Source of the DNA: Streptomyces violaceusniger Tu 4113
GTDB lineage: Bacteria > Actinomycetota > Actinomycetes > Streptomycetales > Streptomycetaceae
Assembly (NCBI RefSeq): GCF_000147815.2
Contig: NC_015957.1
Span: 3,534,001-3,598,000 of the forward strand
DNA length: 64,000 bases
Direction of reading: 5' to 3'
In this document: in pieces, positions 25,001-34,351 of the stretch
Position numbering within the stretch: the stretch's first letter is position 1
Layout of the letters: each line of letters begins with the position of its first letter
The notes under the pieces: generated by a model
Databases searched by the model: none
What the model saw: only the letters and a program-made list of their open reading frames with translations
Told to the model about the DNA's origin: nothing
Translations under genes and position numbers: made by a program

Positions 25001-25231
25001 ATGTGTTGCCCTGCCTTCCCCGAAGACCTGGTCGCCGCGCAGTGTGCTTGGTACCGCACGTATCGTGCGCTCGCCGACCCGGCTCAGAGCGGACGGACGA
25101 CAGCGCTGCGGCGGCGCCTGCTGGCGTTGTCGGCGCAGGTGTGGTGGCACCCGTACTGGCGCAAGGCCGGGGCCGGCCACCGCCTGGCCCTGCGTACACA
25201 CGCGCGTGAGCTGGAGCGCGAGGTGCGGTAG
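25001..25231 (+). CDS. Small hypothetical protein
   Basis: A 76-residue basic protein (MCCPAFPEDLVAAQCAWYRT; LLALSAQVWWHPYWRKAG) with good GC3 bias. It resembles small actinobacterial hypotheticals with an early PEDLVxAQxAW and a later VWWHPxWR motif. No function is known. The frame extends upstream to 24935, but ATG 25001 begins the conserved-looking part. No clear ribosome-binding site is visible, so it may be leaderless. Confidence 0.6.
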   Translation: MCCPAFPEDLVAAQCAWYRTYRALADPAQSGRTTALRRRLLALSAQVWWHPYWRKAGAGHRLALRTHARELEREVR

Positions 25232-25484
25232 GTGGGTGAAGCATCCGGTGGCCCGCGGCAGGCGGTAGCCGCCACTCCAGCCGAGATTGCCCGCACCGGT
25301 GGCGTTACCTTGTCGGGGTGCCCTCCTCGCAGGCGCCGTTGGCGTGCGGTCGCGATGAGTTGGGCAGTGGCGCAGAACAGCCGCGGCCTCCCATGGCAGC
25401 AGCGACCGGCAAGTCAAGGTCCGTGGCTTCCGGGTCGAGACAGCGTGACGGCGGTGGTGGCGGCCGGGCCGGCACCAGTCGCGG

Positions 25485-27014
25485 TCACCTCATCACCCCA
25501 CTGCTCGCTCCCGGGCTGTTGGATCCAGGACCGGCCTTCGGAGCTGGGCCGTGGTCTCGGACATAGACGGTGACTCGCGCCCCGTTGACACGGGTTGTTC
25601 CGTACTCGCGGAAGTAGCGCCGCAGGGTGCTTGTTTTCGCTTCCTCCTGCGGGTTGGTCGGCGAGTGCGCACCCGCCGCGCGGACCGCGACGATCCGGTC
25701 GAATTCCAGCATGCGTGCCGCTATTTCCTGGGCGGGAAGCTCGACACCTGCAAGTGTGTTCGACGAAACGGCGTCCTGTGCCAGGGCGAGATCTGTCAGA
25801 AAACGGGTGTCCTCGGGGGTGGCCGCGGTCAAGATCCGGTGCCGGCCGGAGAGATAGAGCAGCCCGTCGCCGGGACGGCCTTCCTTGCGTACGGCGGCGC
25901 CGATGGCGGTGACGTCATTGCTCCGGCTCTGGGGCGTCCTCAGCGTAAGGCTCGGCGGGACGAGCGCGGCCAGTACGGCAACCGCCGCGATCCACGCGTT
26001 GCGGGAAGACCGCTGCCGCCGGTGGAAGTAATCCATCCAGGCGCCCAGCAGCAACGCGATTCCGATATTGCCGTAGAGCACATACCGGTCGACGAAAAGG
26101 GGCTTGACCAGTGAGACGATCAGCAGCAGAAGGCCCGGAAGCACAAGAATCGGCACAGCCAGCGCGGGGAGCCGCACGGGCCCCCTCACCCCCAGGGGCG
26201 CTCGGGCACACGCCACGCCCACGACCACCACAACCAGGAAATAAGGAAGCCGCACCGGTCCGCCGATCCAGGACACCTGCCCCGACTGCCCCGCACTGCA
26301 GATCGCCAGCGGCAACAGCCCGGCCACAACGCCCGCGGCCGTCACACTCCACGCCCTCAGCGCCGGTCGTGGAACACGGGAGACGACCAGTGTGACGCCG
26401 TGTGCGACCAGGGCGAGGACCGCGAACTCATGGAGCAGACAGGCCAGCAGCATGGTGGAGCCATAGACCGCCCACCGCCACCGGGCGCGATGCGGGACGC
26501 TGACCACGAGCGCATAGGAGGCCCAGGTGACCAGGGCACAGACCATGGCATACGAGCGGCCTTCCTGCGCGTACTTCTGTACCTGCGGAAGGAGCGGAAA
26601 CACCAGCCCGGCCAGCAGCCCGGCACGGGGTCCCGCCAGGCGTAGCCCCAGAAGCCCGACTCCGCTGGCCGCCACGGACATTGCCAGCACAGACGGCAGC
26701 CGCAACGTCAGCAGCCCTCCGCCGAAGAGACCGAAGATCTCATGCATCACGGCGTAGTAGAGGGCATGGACCAGATCAATCTGCTGGGCGGTGAGCCATA
26801 TCTGTGAAAGATCGCGGTGCGCGAGCTGATAGGTGACGGACTCGTCCCCCCACATGGTGTTCTTCCTGCGGATACCCCAGAGCCCCAGAGCGATGGCCAG
26901 CGACAAGGGCGCGATGACGACAACGGCTTTGGCCGGGCCCGGTGATCGTCGACGGACGGGTACGGGAGGGGAAACCGTCCTGGCCACGGCGGGGCCACGT
27001 TCAGCAACGGACAT
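25485..27014 (-). CDS. Polytopic GT39-like glycosyltransferase
   Basis: A 509-residue membrane protein with about ten hydrophobic segments. WGDES at 55-59 (D57, E58) in the first extracytoplasmic loop matches the catalytic acidic pair of GT39/ArnT-PMT type polyprenyl-phosphate-sugar transferases. The YAQEGRSYAM segment is another conserved loop. The C-terminal ~130 residues are a soluble extracytoplasmic domain. It would transfer a sugar from a lipid carrier at the outer face of the membrane. It is divergent from a two-component system that may regulate it. Confidence 0.8.
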   Translation of the reverse strand: MSVAERGPAVARTVSPPVPVRRRSPGPAKAVVVIAPLSLAIALGLWGIRRKNTMWGDESVTYQLAHRDLSQIWLTAQQIDLVHALYYAVMHEIFGLFGGGLLTLRLPSVLAMSVAASGVGLLGLRLAGPRAGLLAGLVFPLLPQVQKYAQEGRSYAMVCALVTWASYALVVSVPHRARWRWAVYGSTMLLACLLHEFAVLALVAHGVTLVVSRVPRPALRAWSVTAAGVVAGLLPLAICSAGQSGQVSWIGGPVRLPYFLVVVVVGVACARAPLGVRGPVRLPALAVPILVLPGLLLLIVSLVKPLFVDRYVLYGNIGIALLLGAWMDYFHRRQRSSRNAWIAAVAVLAALVPPSLTLRTPQSRSNDVTAIGAAVRKEGRPGDGLLYLSGRHRILTAATPEDTRFLTDLALAQDAVSSNTLAGVELPAQEIAARMLEFDRIVAVRAAGAHSPTNPQEEAKTSTLRRYFREYGTTRVNGARVTVYVRDHGPAPKAGPGSNSPGASSGVMR

Positions 27015-27142
27015 CAGCAGCAGGGCCTTTCAGCAGCGGCGAAGAAACTCCGCCAGCGTGCCCGGACCTCGTTGACCGGATGCTGATCCAACCTGACCGG
27101 CCGATCAGGAAGGCGGGCCGGCGCTGTGCAAGGCTGCACCGC

Positions 27143-27823
27143 ATGCGCATCCTGGTGGTCGAAGACGAGGTGGACCTTGCCCACACCCTGCACACCGGTC
27201 TCACCGCCGAGGGCTACAGCGTCGACCTCGCCCATGACGGCCGACACGGACTGTGGATGGCCCGGACCGGCGAATACGCCCTGGTCGTCCTGGACTTGAT
27301 GCTGCCCGGACTCAACGGCTACAAGGTCTGCGCCCAGCTGCGCCGGGAGGGCAACGCGACCCCCATCCTGGTACTCACCGCCAAGGACGGGGACTGGGAT
27401 CAGGCAGAGGCCCTGGACACGGGGGCCGATGACTACCTGGCCAAACCCTTCTCCTACGTGGTGCTCGTCGCACGGCTGCGGGCCCTGGTCAGACGAGCCG
27501 CCACGGTCGCCCCGCCCGTCCTTGCCGTGGGCGACCTCTCGTTGGATGTCGCCGGCCGGGTCTGCCGCCGGGCCGGGGCCCGGGTGGAACTCACACCCCG
27601 GGAGTTCGCCGTGCTGGAGCTGCTGGCCCGCCGGGCGGGCCAGGCGGTCTCCAAAACGGATCTGCTCTATCACGCGTGGCCCGACGAAGCCCAGGATCCC
27701 AACCTGGTGGAGGCGCGCGTCAGCGCCCTCCGCAAGAAGGTGGACACCGCGTTCCACCGGCAGTCCCTGCAGACCGTACGGGGTACCGGCTACCGACTGG
27801 TGGACGACCGTGAACGCGACTGA
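27143..27823 (+). CDS. OmpR/PhoB-family response regulator
   Basis: A 226-residue regulator: receiver domain 1-115 with phospho-acceptor D51 (VVLDLMLPG) and K101 (YLAKPFSY), then a winged-helix OmpR/PhoB effector domain ~128-222 (VELTPREFAVLELLARRAGQ; VRGTGYRL). ATG 27143 is preferred to the upstream in-frame starts that overlap the divergent gene. It overlaps the sensor kinase start by 14 nt. Confidence 0.95.
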   Translation: MRILVVEDEVDLAHTLHTGLTAEGYSVDLAHDGRHGLWMARTGEYALVVLDLMLPGLNGYKVCAQLRREGNATPILVLTAKDGDWDQAEALDTGADDYLAKPFSYVVLVARLRALVRRAATVAPPVLAVGDLSLDVAGRVCRRAGARVELTPREFAVLELLARRAGQAVSKTDLLYHAWPDEAQDPNLVEARVSALRKKVDTAFHRQSLQTVRGTGYRLVDDRERD

Positions 27824-29333
27824 GCCGCGACGCCGCTGGTGGCCGCGTTCGGTACGAGCCCGCGCGGCCCTGGCCGCCGCCTCGACCGCCGCCGTCATCC
27901 TGGTCGGCATCGGCTGGTGGGTACACCGCGACGTCTACCGCGAGAGCACGCAGGTCGCCGAAAAACAAGCCGAGACACAGCTCCGGGCTCTCGCTGATCA
28001 GCTGAACGAGGGTGTGGTTCCCGTTCGCAGAAGCGCCATGCCGTACGAGGTCGTCGCGACCGGCCGACGCACCGCCGTCGCCTACGGCGGAGGCATGGAC
28101 GCCTTCGATCCCGGCACCCGCCATGTGCTGCCCGCCCCATCGGAGGCCAGGGAGCCCGGGGGCTGGACGATCCGTCCCATCCGCATGCCGGTGCGCCGCG
28201 ACGACAACCCCAGGGACAGACTCAATATGGCCGGCGAGACCTACATGGTCATGTCCGCCGATATCAGCGCCGATGAACTCAGCGGCGACAAAGTCGCCGC
28301 TCTGGGCGTCGCCGCCGACGCCAAGCTGCGGGTCTATGTGGTGGTGCTCCCGCACACAGCCGAGGCAATCACCAAGACCACCGACCGCCTGCTGCTGCGG
28401 GCCGGGCTCGTCAGCCTCGTACTGATCGCCGCCGTCGCCTACTTCGCCGTCCGAATCGCGCTGCGGCCGGTCGAAGCCATCCGCGTCCTCACCGCCTCGG
28501 TCACCGCGAGCGACCCCCGCGAACGCGTCACCGTCCCCGCCACGGGACACGAGATCACCGCCCTGGCCACCACCATCAACACCACCCTCCAACGCCTCGA
28601 CAACGCCGCCGCCCAGCAACGCCGCTTCGTCGCGGACGCCGCCCACGAACTACGCAGCCCCCTCACCACACTGCTGGCCAGCCTGGAAGTCGCGCTCGCC
28701 TACCCGGAACGCACCGACTGGCCCGCCGCGGCCACCACCGCCGCACGACAGACCCGCCGCCTCCACGCCCTCGCCGAAGACCTGCTGCTCCTCGCCCGCC
28801 TCGACACCCGCACCCCCACAGCCGGCCCCGAAACCGTCGACCTGACAGCCCTCGCCTCCCGGCTGACCGAGCAATACCCCCTCACCGAACGGCCGTTGAC
28901 CCTCACCTGCGACAGCACCGCCCCCGCACACGCACACGGAAACCTCGACGAATACGAACGGCTGCTGCGCAACCTCATCGACAACGCCGCCCGCCACGCC
29001 GCGCACCGCATCCAGATCACCATCCGAAACCAGGACGCCTGGGTCGTCCTCACGGTGCACGACGACGGACCGGGCGTGCCCACCGACGACGCCGAGCGCA
29101 TCTTCGAACGCTTCGTCCGGCTCGACGACGCCCGCTCCCGCGACCACGGCGGCACCGGCCTGGGCCTCGCCATCGCCCGCGATCTGGCCCACCGCCACCG
29201 AGGCACCCTCACCCTCACCCCCCGGACCCTCGGAGCATGCTTCCAGCTACGCCTTCCCCGAGCCCCCACCCCGGGCCGAGAAATGACGCGCTTCACCGCG
29301 GCAGCCCTTCGGAACCGGAAGACCACCAGATGA
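27810..29333 (+). CDS. Sensor histidine kinase
   Basis: A 507-residue kinase. Membrane segments at ~21-38 and ~194-216 flank an extracytoplasmic sensor of ~155 residues. A HAMP domain (~217-268), HisKA with H279 (FVADAAHELRSPL) and HATPase (NLIDNAARHA, DDGPGVP, GGTGLGLAIA) follow. It should phosphorylate the response regulator whose gene it overlaps. The stimulus is unknown; the divergent GT39 gene suggests envelope sensing (inference). Confidence 0.95.
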   Translation: MNATEPRRRWWPRSVRARAALAAASTAAVILVGIGWWVHRDVYRESTQVAEKQAETQLRALADQLNEGVVPVRRSAMPYEVVATGRRTAVAYGGGMDAFDPGTRHVLPAPSEAREPGGWTIRPIRMPVRRDDNPRDRLNMAGETYMVMSADISADELSGDKVAALGVAADAKLRVYVVVLPHTAEAITKTTDRLLLRAGLVSLVLIAAVAYFAVRIALRPVEAIRVLTASVTASDPRERVTVPATGHEITALATTINTTLQRLDNAAAQQRRFVADAAHELRSPLTTLLASLEVALAYPERTDWPAAATTAARQTRRLHALAEDLLLLARLDTRTPTAGPETVDLTALASRLTEQYPLTERPLTLTCDSTAPAHAHGNLDEYERLLRNLIDNAARHAAHRIQITIRNQDAWVVLTVHDDGPGVPTDDAERIFERFVRLDDARSRDHGGTGLGLAIARDLAHRHRGTLTLTPRTLGACFQLRLPRAPTPGREMTRFTAAALRNRKTTR

Positions 29334-29503
29334 CCACGCCCACCGCCACTGCCGCAGAAACGATCATCCACCCGCCACCATGGGTTCAGATGCGGCGCCG
29401 ACCGATCTTCACCTATCTACCGCACCGAGCCTGCCAGGCGACCATCTGCCGGTGCGGACCGTCCTGGAGCTGTGACGCGCGGCGGCCGCGCCGGATGCCG
29501 TGA
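29330..29503 (+). CDS. Short ORF coupled to the kinase gene
   Basis: ATG 29330 shares ATGA with the kinase stop and opens 57 codons (TTPTATAAETIIHPPPWVQM, then Arg- and Cys-rich). The coupling suggests that a third gene once started here. The C-terminal half looks like noise, so it may be a truncated relic. No family is recognised. Confidence 0.3.
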   Translation: MTTPTATAAETIIHPPPWVQMRRRPIFTYLPHRACQATICRCGPSWSCDARRPRRMP

Positions 29504-29646
29504 TGCCGCCGATCCGCTCCTCCGGGGGCGGATCGAATGGTTCGCCGAACCGTGGGAGAAGCGCCGTGTCGCCGCGCCACCGCGCGGACGTCCCGTTACC
29601 GTGATGCGGCGCGGGCCAGGCCATGACATCACGGAAGGCGGGACGG

Positions 29647-30777
29647 GTGAGCCAGCCAACTCACGACGCCGGGGGTGAGCCGCCACCGCAGGTGACGGTG
29701 GGCCTCGTCGCCGATCCGGACGCCCCCGCGGAGCTGGCGGAGGAGCTGGCCGAGGACTTGCCCGACCTGCTCTCCGAGCAGATCGACCCGAACGTCATGT
29801 GGTCCGTGCAGGTCGTCCGCGACCCCACGACCGCCGCCCTGCTCGACAGCGCGAGCATCCTCGATGTGACGCGGGAGCGGAAGATCCGCGCTTCCTGGGA
29901 CATCGCCATCTGCCTCACCGATCTTCCCCTGTACGGCAACGGCAGGCCACTGGCGGTCGACGCGGACACAGCGGACCGGGTGGCCCTGGTGTCCATGCCC
30001 GCGCTCGGCGGGATCTTCCTGCGACGGCGGCTGCGCCGCTCGATCGTCCGGCTGGTGAGGGATCTGATGCGGGTGGATACGGGCCCTGTGGTCCCGCAGC
30101 GGACCGCCCCGCTGAAGCGCGCGGTGGCGGACGAGGACCTCATCGATCTACGGATCGTGGGATCCGCCGCGCGGGGGCGGCTGCGCCTGCTGCTGGGCAT
30201 GGTGCGGGCCAACACCCCCTGGCGGCTGATCCCCGCCCTGGCGAAGGCGCTCGCCGCCGCGCTGGCCACCAGCGCCGTCGTCCTCGTCAACGGAACGCTC
30301 TGGAACGTGTCCACCGCGATCGCGGTGGAGCGGCTCGCGGTGTTGTCGGTCTTTTCCACGGCGACCATGGTGGCCTGGCTCATCGTCCACCGGCATCTGT
30401 GGGAGCGCCCCGACTCCCCATCCCGCCAGGACCGGGAGAAGGCCGCGCTGTACAACGCCTCCACGGTGGTGACCCTGTCCCTGGGCGTCCTGGGGGGTCT
30501 CCTCGGGCTCTTCGTCGTGGACTTCGCGGTGGCGTCGTTCCTCATCGAGAGCGGAGTGCTGGCGAATCAGGTGAAGCGCCCGGTGGGATCCGGCGACTAC
30601 GCGCGTCTGGCGTGGCTGGCGTGTTCGGCGGCCATCATCGGCGGAGCGCTCGGCTCGGAGTTCGAAAGCGATGAAGCGGTCCGCCGCGCCGCCTATGGCA
30701 AACGGGAGAGGATGCGCCGCGAGCAGGCGGAGCGCAGACGTAAAGAGGCCGAGTCCGGCACCGCGCCCCCCTCTTAG
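29647..30777 (+). CDS. Four-helix membrane protein of unknown function
   Basis: A 376-residue protein started at GTG 29647. Residues 1-~190 are soluble and acidic at first (LAEELAEDLPDLLSEQID). Four membrane segments follow: ALAAALATSAVVLVNGTL, AVLSVFSTATMVAWLIV, VVTLSLGVLGGLLGLFVV and LACSAAIIGGALGSEF. The C-terminus is a basic helix (KRERMRREQAERRRKEAE). The start at 29623 is possible but weaker. I do not recognise the family; it has the look of an actinobacterial conserved membrane protein. Confidence 0.75.
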   Translation: MSQPTHDAGGEPPPQVTVGLVADPDAPAELAEELAEDLPDLLSEQIDPNVMWSVQVVRDPTTAALLDSASILDVTRERKIRASWDIAICLTDLPLYGNGRPLAVDADTADRVALVSMPALGGIFLRRRLRRSIVRLVRDLMRVDTGPVVPQRTAPLKRAVADEDLIDLRIVGSAARGRLRLLLGMVRANTPWRLIPALAKALAAALATSAVVLVNGTLWNVSTAIAVERLAVLSVFSTATMVAWLIVHRHLWERPDSPSRQDREKAALYNASTVVTLSLGVLGGLLGLFVVDFAVASFLIESGVLANQVKRPVGSGDYARLAWLACSAAIIGGALGSEFESDEAVRRAAYGKRERMRREQAERRRKEAESGTAPPS

Positions 30778-30849
30778 GCCAAGACGCGCCGGGCCGGGGC
30801 GAGCGACATGATGGAGGCGAACCGGAGCACGGAGGTGAGGAGCAACCGC

Positions 30850-31076
30850 ATGACGATCACCAAGCACCTCGCCACGCTGCAGTTCGGCGGGGGCGGCCCA
30901 GCATCGAGGCCGAATGGACCGCCGTCGGCACTGCTCAGCGCCGGTACGCGGAGTGGGTCGGGCGCTACGGAACCGACCCGGCCGTCGTGATCAAGCTCCT
31001 TGAGGAGACCGACGGCCGCCGCCGCGTTCGCGAGACCTGGACGGCCCAGGGCGAGACTGAGGAAGCGGCCACCTGA
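30850..31076 (+). pseudogene. Small hypothetical gene with a one-base frameshift
   Basis: ATG 30850 opens MTITKHLATLQFGGGG; the reading then continues in another frame from 30900 as SIEAEWTAVGTAQRRYAEWV and VVIKLLEETDGRRRVRETW to a stop at 31076. Loss of one C in the GGCCC run near 30896-30899 would explain it. Joined, the product is ~75 residues. A sequencing error is equally possible. Confidence 0.55.
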
Positions 31077-31186
31077 GCGTTGGCCGCAGCGTGACGCCGC
31101 TCCGGGCTTCACATCGCCAGGATCCGTATGCCACGGCGCGGCCGGCCGCCAACGCCACCGAGCTGGAGTCTGACGGGGCCCGGCTG

Positions 31187-31552
31187 TCAGCTTCCGGGGT
31201 GAGCGGCGGTCTTCAGCTTCCAGCCCCTACCGGTGCAGCCGGCTGGTAGAGGAGGGAACCGGTGACCCTTGACGTCCGTGCTGTAGCCGTGCGACTGGCC
31301 GCAGTCGCACTCGTAGATCCCGGACTCCGCCACGATCTCTCCCGGGTGGTGGACGTCGCCGCTTTCCTCGCTCATGCGTCTTGTGTACGGCAGGACCGGG
31401 CTGCCCGCGAGCCAGACGTGCCGTACGAGGTCGTCCGGGATACAACAGCCTGAGCCGCACTCACAGTCCGCTCCGGCCGCCGCGGGTTCATCGTCCCCCT
31501 GCCCGCCGCAGCGGCTGCCGGGGCCGGTCCCGGGGGTGGCGCTCTTGCCCAT
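31187..31552 (-). CDS. Small cysteine-rich protein
   Basis: A 121-residue protein from ATG 31552, or 62 residues from ATG 31375. The N-terminal part has DCECGSGCCIPDDLVRHVWL and the C-terminal part YECDCGQSHGYSTDVKGHRF followed by PPLPAGCTGRGWKL. The Cys-x-Cys groups and the late Cys/Trp resemble small zinc-ribbon-like proteins. No strong ribosome-binding site marks either start. Its function is unknown. Confidence 0.5.
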   Translation of the reverse strand: MGKSATPGTGPGSRCGGQGDDEPAAAGADCECGSGCCIPDDLVRHVWLAGSPVLPYTRRMSEESGDVHHPGEIVAESGIYECDCGQSHGYSTDVKGHRFPPLPAGCTGRGWKLKTAAHPGS

Positions 31553-31890
31553 CTGATCGGCGTCGGCGGGCGAGCCGTGGCCTGGGTACGACCCGGATCG
31601 CGCCACGCTGACCGAGCGCCGTCGGTGGAGGTGGCGATGCTGCTGCGGGACGTGCTGCTGCCGCTGCCCATGCGGCCGGGCTGGAGTCTGGAGATGGAGT
31701 GGCTGTATCCAGGGGTGCCCGCTGCTCTGGTCGCTGAGTTCGCCGGTTACCCGGTGGCGGGGCGGCCGTTCTTCGCGCCGGAGACGGTGACCAGCGACCA
31801 CGGCAGCGGCCGGGGCGTGGTGATGTGCTGGGTAGGACTCCCGGCGAGGAGCCTCGCCGCCGCCGGTGCACGAGGCTCTGCCAGAAGACG

Positions 31891-32790
31891 TCAGCCTGCC
31901 TGCCGGGTGCCCGGCTCCCGTTCCTCCTCCGCCGGGGCGACGGCCCGGCGCTCCTGCACGTGGGCGTAGGCCATCAGACCGAACAGGACGGCCAGCAGCA
32001 CGCCCGACGAGCCGGCCGTGCCCAGGTCCAGGCCGCCCTTGGCGACCGGCTTGGTCAGGAAGTCGCCCGCGGTGGCACCGAGCGGACGGGTGAGGACGAA
32101 GGCGATCCAGAACAGCAGCACATTGGGGACCGCGGGCACCTTCATCAGCGCCACGAGCACGGCGAGCACCCCGGTCACGAGCAGGGCGCCGCCGGCGTAC
32201 CCGAGGCCGGAGCTGTCGGACAGGAAGTCGCCCATCGAGGTGCCGAGCGTGTTGGAGACCAGGATCGCCGACCAGAACAGGGCCTCGCCCCGGAAGGTGA
32301 CGATCTCGGTGATCTGGAAGGTCATCCCGCTCAGCTTCCAGCCGAGGAAGATCAGCAGCAGGATCGAGATCAGGATCGCTGCGCCCTCCGGGTAGCCCAG
32401 GCCCAAGCCCTGCGGGCCCCAGCCCAGCTTCGTCGCGCCGCCCGAGAGGTACTTGGCGCTGGCGTCCCGGTTCATGAAGTCGGACATGGTCGTGCCGGCC
32501 ATGGAGGTCGACAGGATCACCGTCCAGTAAAAGAACGGGTTGTAGCGGCTCGATCGCAGCTGCACCACCAACGTCACCACGAAGGCCAGGAACAGCGCGA
32601 TCGTGGTGAGGAAGTAGCCGAGCTTCAGTGTCTGCGCGAAGAGGTCGCCCGCCGTCTCGCCCAGGGTCGTCGCCGCGATCTTCATGATCCAGAACGCGAG
32701 CGTCACCTCGGGCAGCTTCTTCATCACCGACTTGGTCTTCGTCGACGTGCTCGCCACGCCGAGGTCGGTGTGGACCTCAGGTTCCTTCAA
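31891..32790 (-). CDS. COG4705-family membrane protein
   Basis: A 299-residue protein with about eight to ten membrane segments. A GxxxGDxx motif recurs (GETAGDLF, GTTMSDFM, GTSMGDFL, GATAGDFL), one per repeat of two helices, so the protein is a fourfold repeat. COG4705 is an uncharacterised membrane family. The TTG start at 32790 follows AGGAG by 7-8 nt. The 5' region contains a 10-bp hairpin. A truncated paralogue lies just upstream. Confidence 0.78.
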   Translation of the reverse strand: MKEPEVHTDLGVASTSTKTKSVMKKLPEVTLAFWIMKIAATTLGETAGDLFAQTLKLGYFLTTIALFLAFVVTLVVQLRSSRYNPFFYWTVILSTSMAGTTMSDFMNRDASAKYLSGGATKLGWGPQGLGLGYPEGAAILISILLLIFLGWKLSGMTFQITEIVTFRGEALFWSAILVSNTLGTSMGDFLSDSSGLGYAGGALLVTGVLAVLVALMKVPAVPNVLLFWIAFVLTRPLGATAGDFLTKPVAKGGLDLGTAGSSGVLLAVLFGLMAYAHVQERRAVAPAEEEREPGTRQAG

Positions 32791-32818
32791 AACGACTACT
32801 CCTGTCCGGTCGAACGAC

Positions 32819-32853
32819 AGGGCGCTCGCCTCCGGAACCGGGACGAGCGCCCT
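32819..32853 (-). promoter_or_regulatory. Hairpin in the 5' region of the COG4705 gene
   Basis: AGGGCGCTCG (32819-32828) pairs perfectly with 32844-32853; the loop contains a further CCGG/CCGG pair. It lies ~30-60 nt before the start codon and could be a terminator of upstream transcription or an attenuator. Confidence 0.45.
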
Positions 32854-32942
32854 GTGAGATGAGCCGACTGCCGACGGCGGCCGAGATCTTCGACCGTGAC
32901 AGAGGAAACCTGAACGCATCCTGAATGAGGCCGAGCGGCAGG

Positions 32943-33185
32943 TCAGACAGCGTGTCGGGCGACCGGCTCCGGCTCGGAGACGTCCTCGCGTGTCACGCCG
33001 AGGTACCCGACCAGGCCCAGCATGACCGCCAGGAACAGCGCACCGGTCAGGCCCCTGCCCAGCCCCAGACCGCCACCACCGGTCGGCCGGGACAGGCAGT
33101 CGCCGATCGACGCGCCCAGCTGGCGGGTGAGGATGTAGGCGATCCAGAAGCTCCACACCAGACCTTCACGCACCTCGCGCTTCAA
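32943..33185 (-). pseudogene. Truncated COG4705 paralogue
   Basis: FWIAYILTRQLGASIGDCLS followed by a glycine-rich loop and one more membrane segment match the last repeat of the neighbouring COG4705 protein (GATAGDFL there, GASIGDCL here). The preceding three repeats are missing. The break lies near 33175, where a VOC-domain fragment on the other strand begins. Confidence 0.7.
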
Positions 33186-33344
33186 GTCCCAGATCTGGAC
33201 GCGGCGTTCGCGCGCCTGACCGCTGAGTGCGGTGCCGGGGCGGTGTCGCCGCCCGCGCCCGGCGCGACCGAGGGTATGCGGTACGCGTACGTCGCCGACC
33301 CGGAAGGCAACCTCCTCGAGCTGATCGAAACGGCACCGGGCTGA
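33160..33344 (+). pseudogene. C-terminal fragment of a VOC/glyoxalase-fold protein
   Basis: FTHLALQVPDLDAAFARLTA and YAYVADPEGNLLELIE are the second half of a vicinal-oxygen-chelate domain, with the DPEGNxxEL metal-ligand Glu. No start codon or first half is present. It overlaps the end of the COG4705 relic, marking a recombination junction. Confidence 0.65.
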
Positions 33345-33350
33345 TCAGCA

Positions 33351-34280
33351 TCAAGAGGCATCGGGCGTGCCGGAGCTGAGGGCCGCCGCGCGCAGGGCCG
33401 CCGCCACGCGAGTCACCGGCTCGGTCGGCGTCTGGGGAGGGTGGGCGAGAAGCAGGCGTCGCTGTTCCTGGGGGCCGCCGCGGACGGGCAGGATGCGGAC
33501 GCCGTGTGGTGCGGCTGGAGCGAGCGACGCGGGAACCGTGGTCAATCCGCAACCCGCGGCGACGAGTTGGAGTTTGGCGAGCCAGTCGCGGGCGGTGTGG
33601 GCGATCTCTGGCCGTTCGTCCAGTCCGGGCCACACGCCCATCAGCCGGTCCTCGCCCGAGGCCGAGCTCGCGATCCAGTGCTGCCCGCGCAGATCGGCCA
33701 CGTCGATGAAGTCGCCGCGGGCCAGCGGATGCGCCGCGGGCACGGCCAGGCACAGGGCGCGTTCGGTGAGGGTCTGCAGGGCGAGCGGGGGCGACTCGGC
33801 GTCTGGCGGCCGGAACGGCGGAGCCGAGGCGAGCAGGGCCAGGTCGAGGCTGCCGGCCCGCAGGGCGCGCACCAGCGCCGGGGTGCCGCCCTCCCGGCCG
33901 ACGACCCGAATGCCGGGGTCCGTATGGCGCAGGGCGGCCAGAGCGCGGGGCACGAGAGCGGCGCCGGCGCTGGGCAGCCAGCCGAGGCGTACCGTTCCTG
34001 CCTGCTCGGGCAGGCCGGACAGCTCGCGCGCGGTGGCGTCGATCTCGTCGAGCACGACCGTCGCGCGGCGCATGACGAGGTGCCCGGCCGTGGTGAGCCG
34101 TACGCCCTCGCGGCGCCGCTCGAGCAGCTCCGCGCCCGCGGCCCGCTCGATCGCGGCGATCTGCCGGGACACCGCCGACTGCGTGTAGCCCAGCGACGCG
34201 GCGGCCGCGGTGAAGGTTCCCTGCTCGGCGACGGCGCGGAAGACGCGCAGCGCGGTGAGTGACACATCCGTGAAGTCCAT
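33351..34280 (-). CDS. LysR-family transcriptional regulator
   Basis: A 309-residue LTTR: HTH at ~16-45 (QGTFTAAAASLGYTQSAVSR), linker helix, and a two-lobed effector domain (~90-295). It is divergent from the SDR gene at 34352 with a 71-bp gap, the classical layout for an LTTR and its target. Start ATG 34280 gives the usual DxxxLRxFxxVAE N-terminus (LTALRVFRAVAEQ). Confidence 0.93.
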   Translation of the reverse strand: MDFTDVSLTALRVFRAVAEQGTFTAAAASLGYTQSAVSRQIAAIERAAGAELLERRREGVRLTTAGHLVMRRATVVLDEIDATARELSGLPEQAGTVRLGWLPSAGAALVPRALAALRHTDPGIRVVGREGGTPALVRALRAGSLDLALLASAPPFRPPDAESPPLALQTLTERALCLAVPAAHPLARGDFIDVADLRGQHWIASSASGEDRLMGVWPGLDERPEIAHTARDWLAKLQLVAAGCGLTTVPASLAPAAPHGVRILPVRGGPQEQRRLLLAHPPQTPTEPVTRVAAALRAAALSSGTPDAS

Positions 34281-34351
34281 GACGTTTACGCATACTAGCC
34301 GTGCTGAACTTTCGTTGGACTCATGGACGTGGCGTTCTTAGCGTGGCGTGC

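Noticed and set aside
31577..31969. 130-codon + strand frame overlapping the Cys-rich gene region
   Set aside because: The middle part reads protein-like (MRPGWSLEMEWLYPG), but there is no family match, its end is shadow-like and it overlaps other coding sequence; support is too weak.
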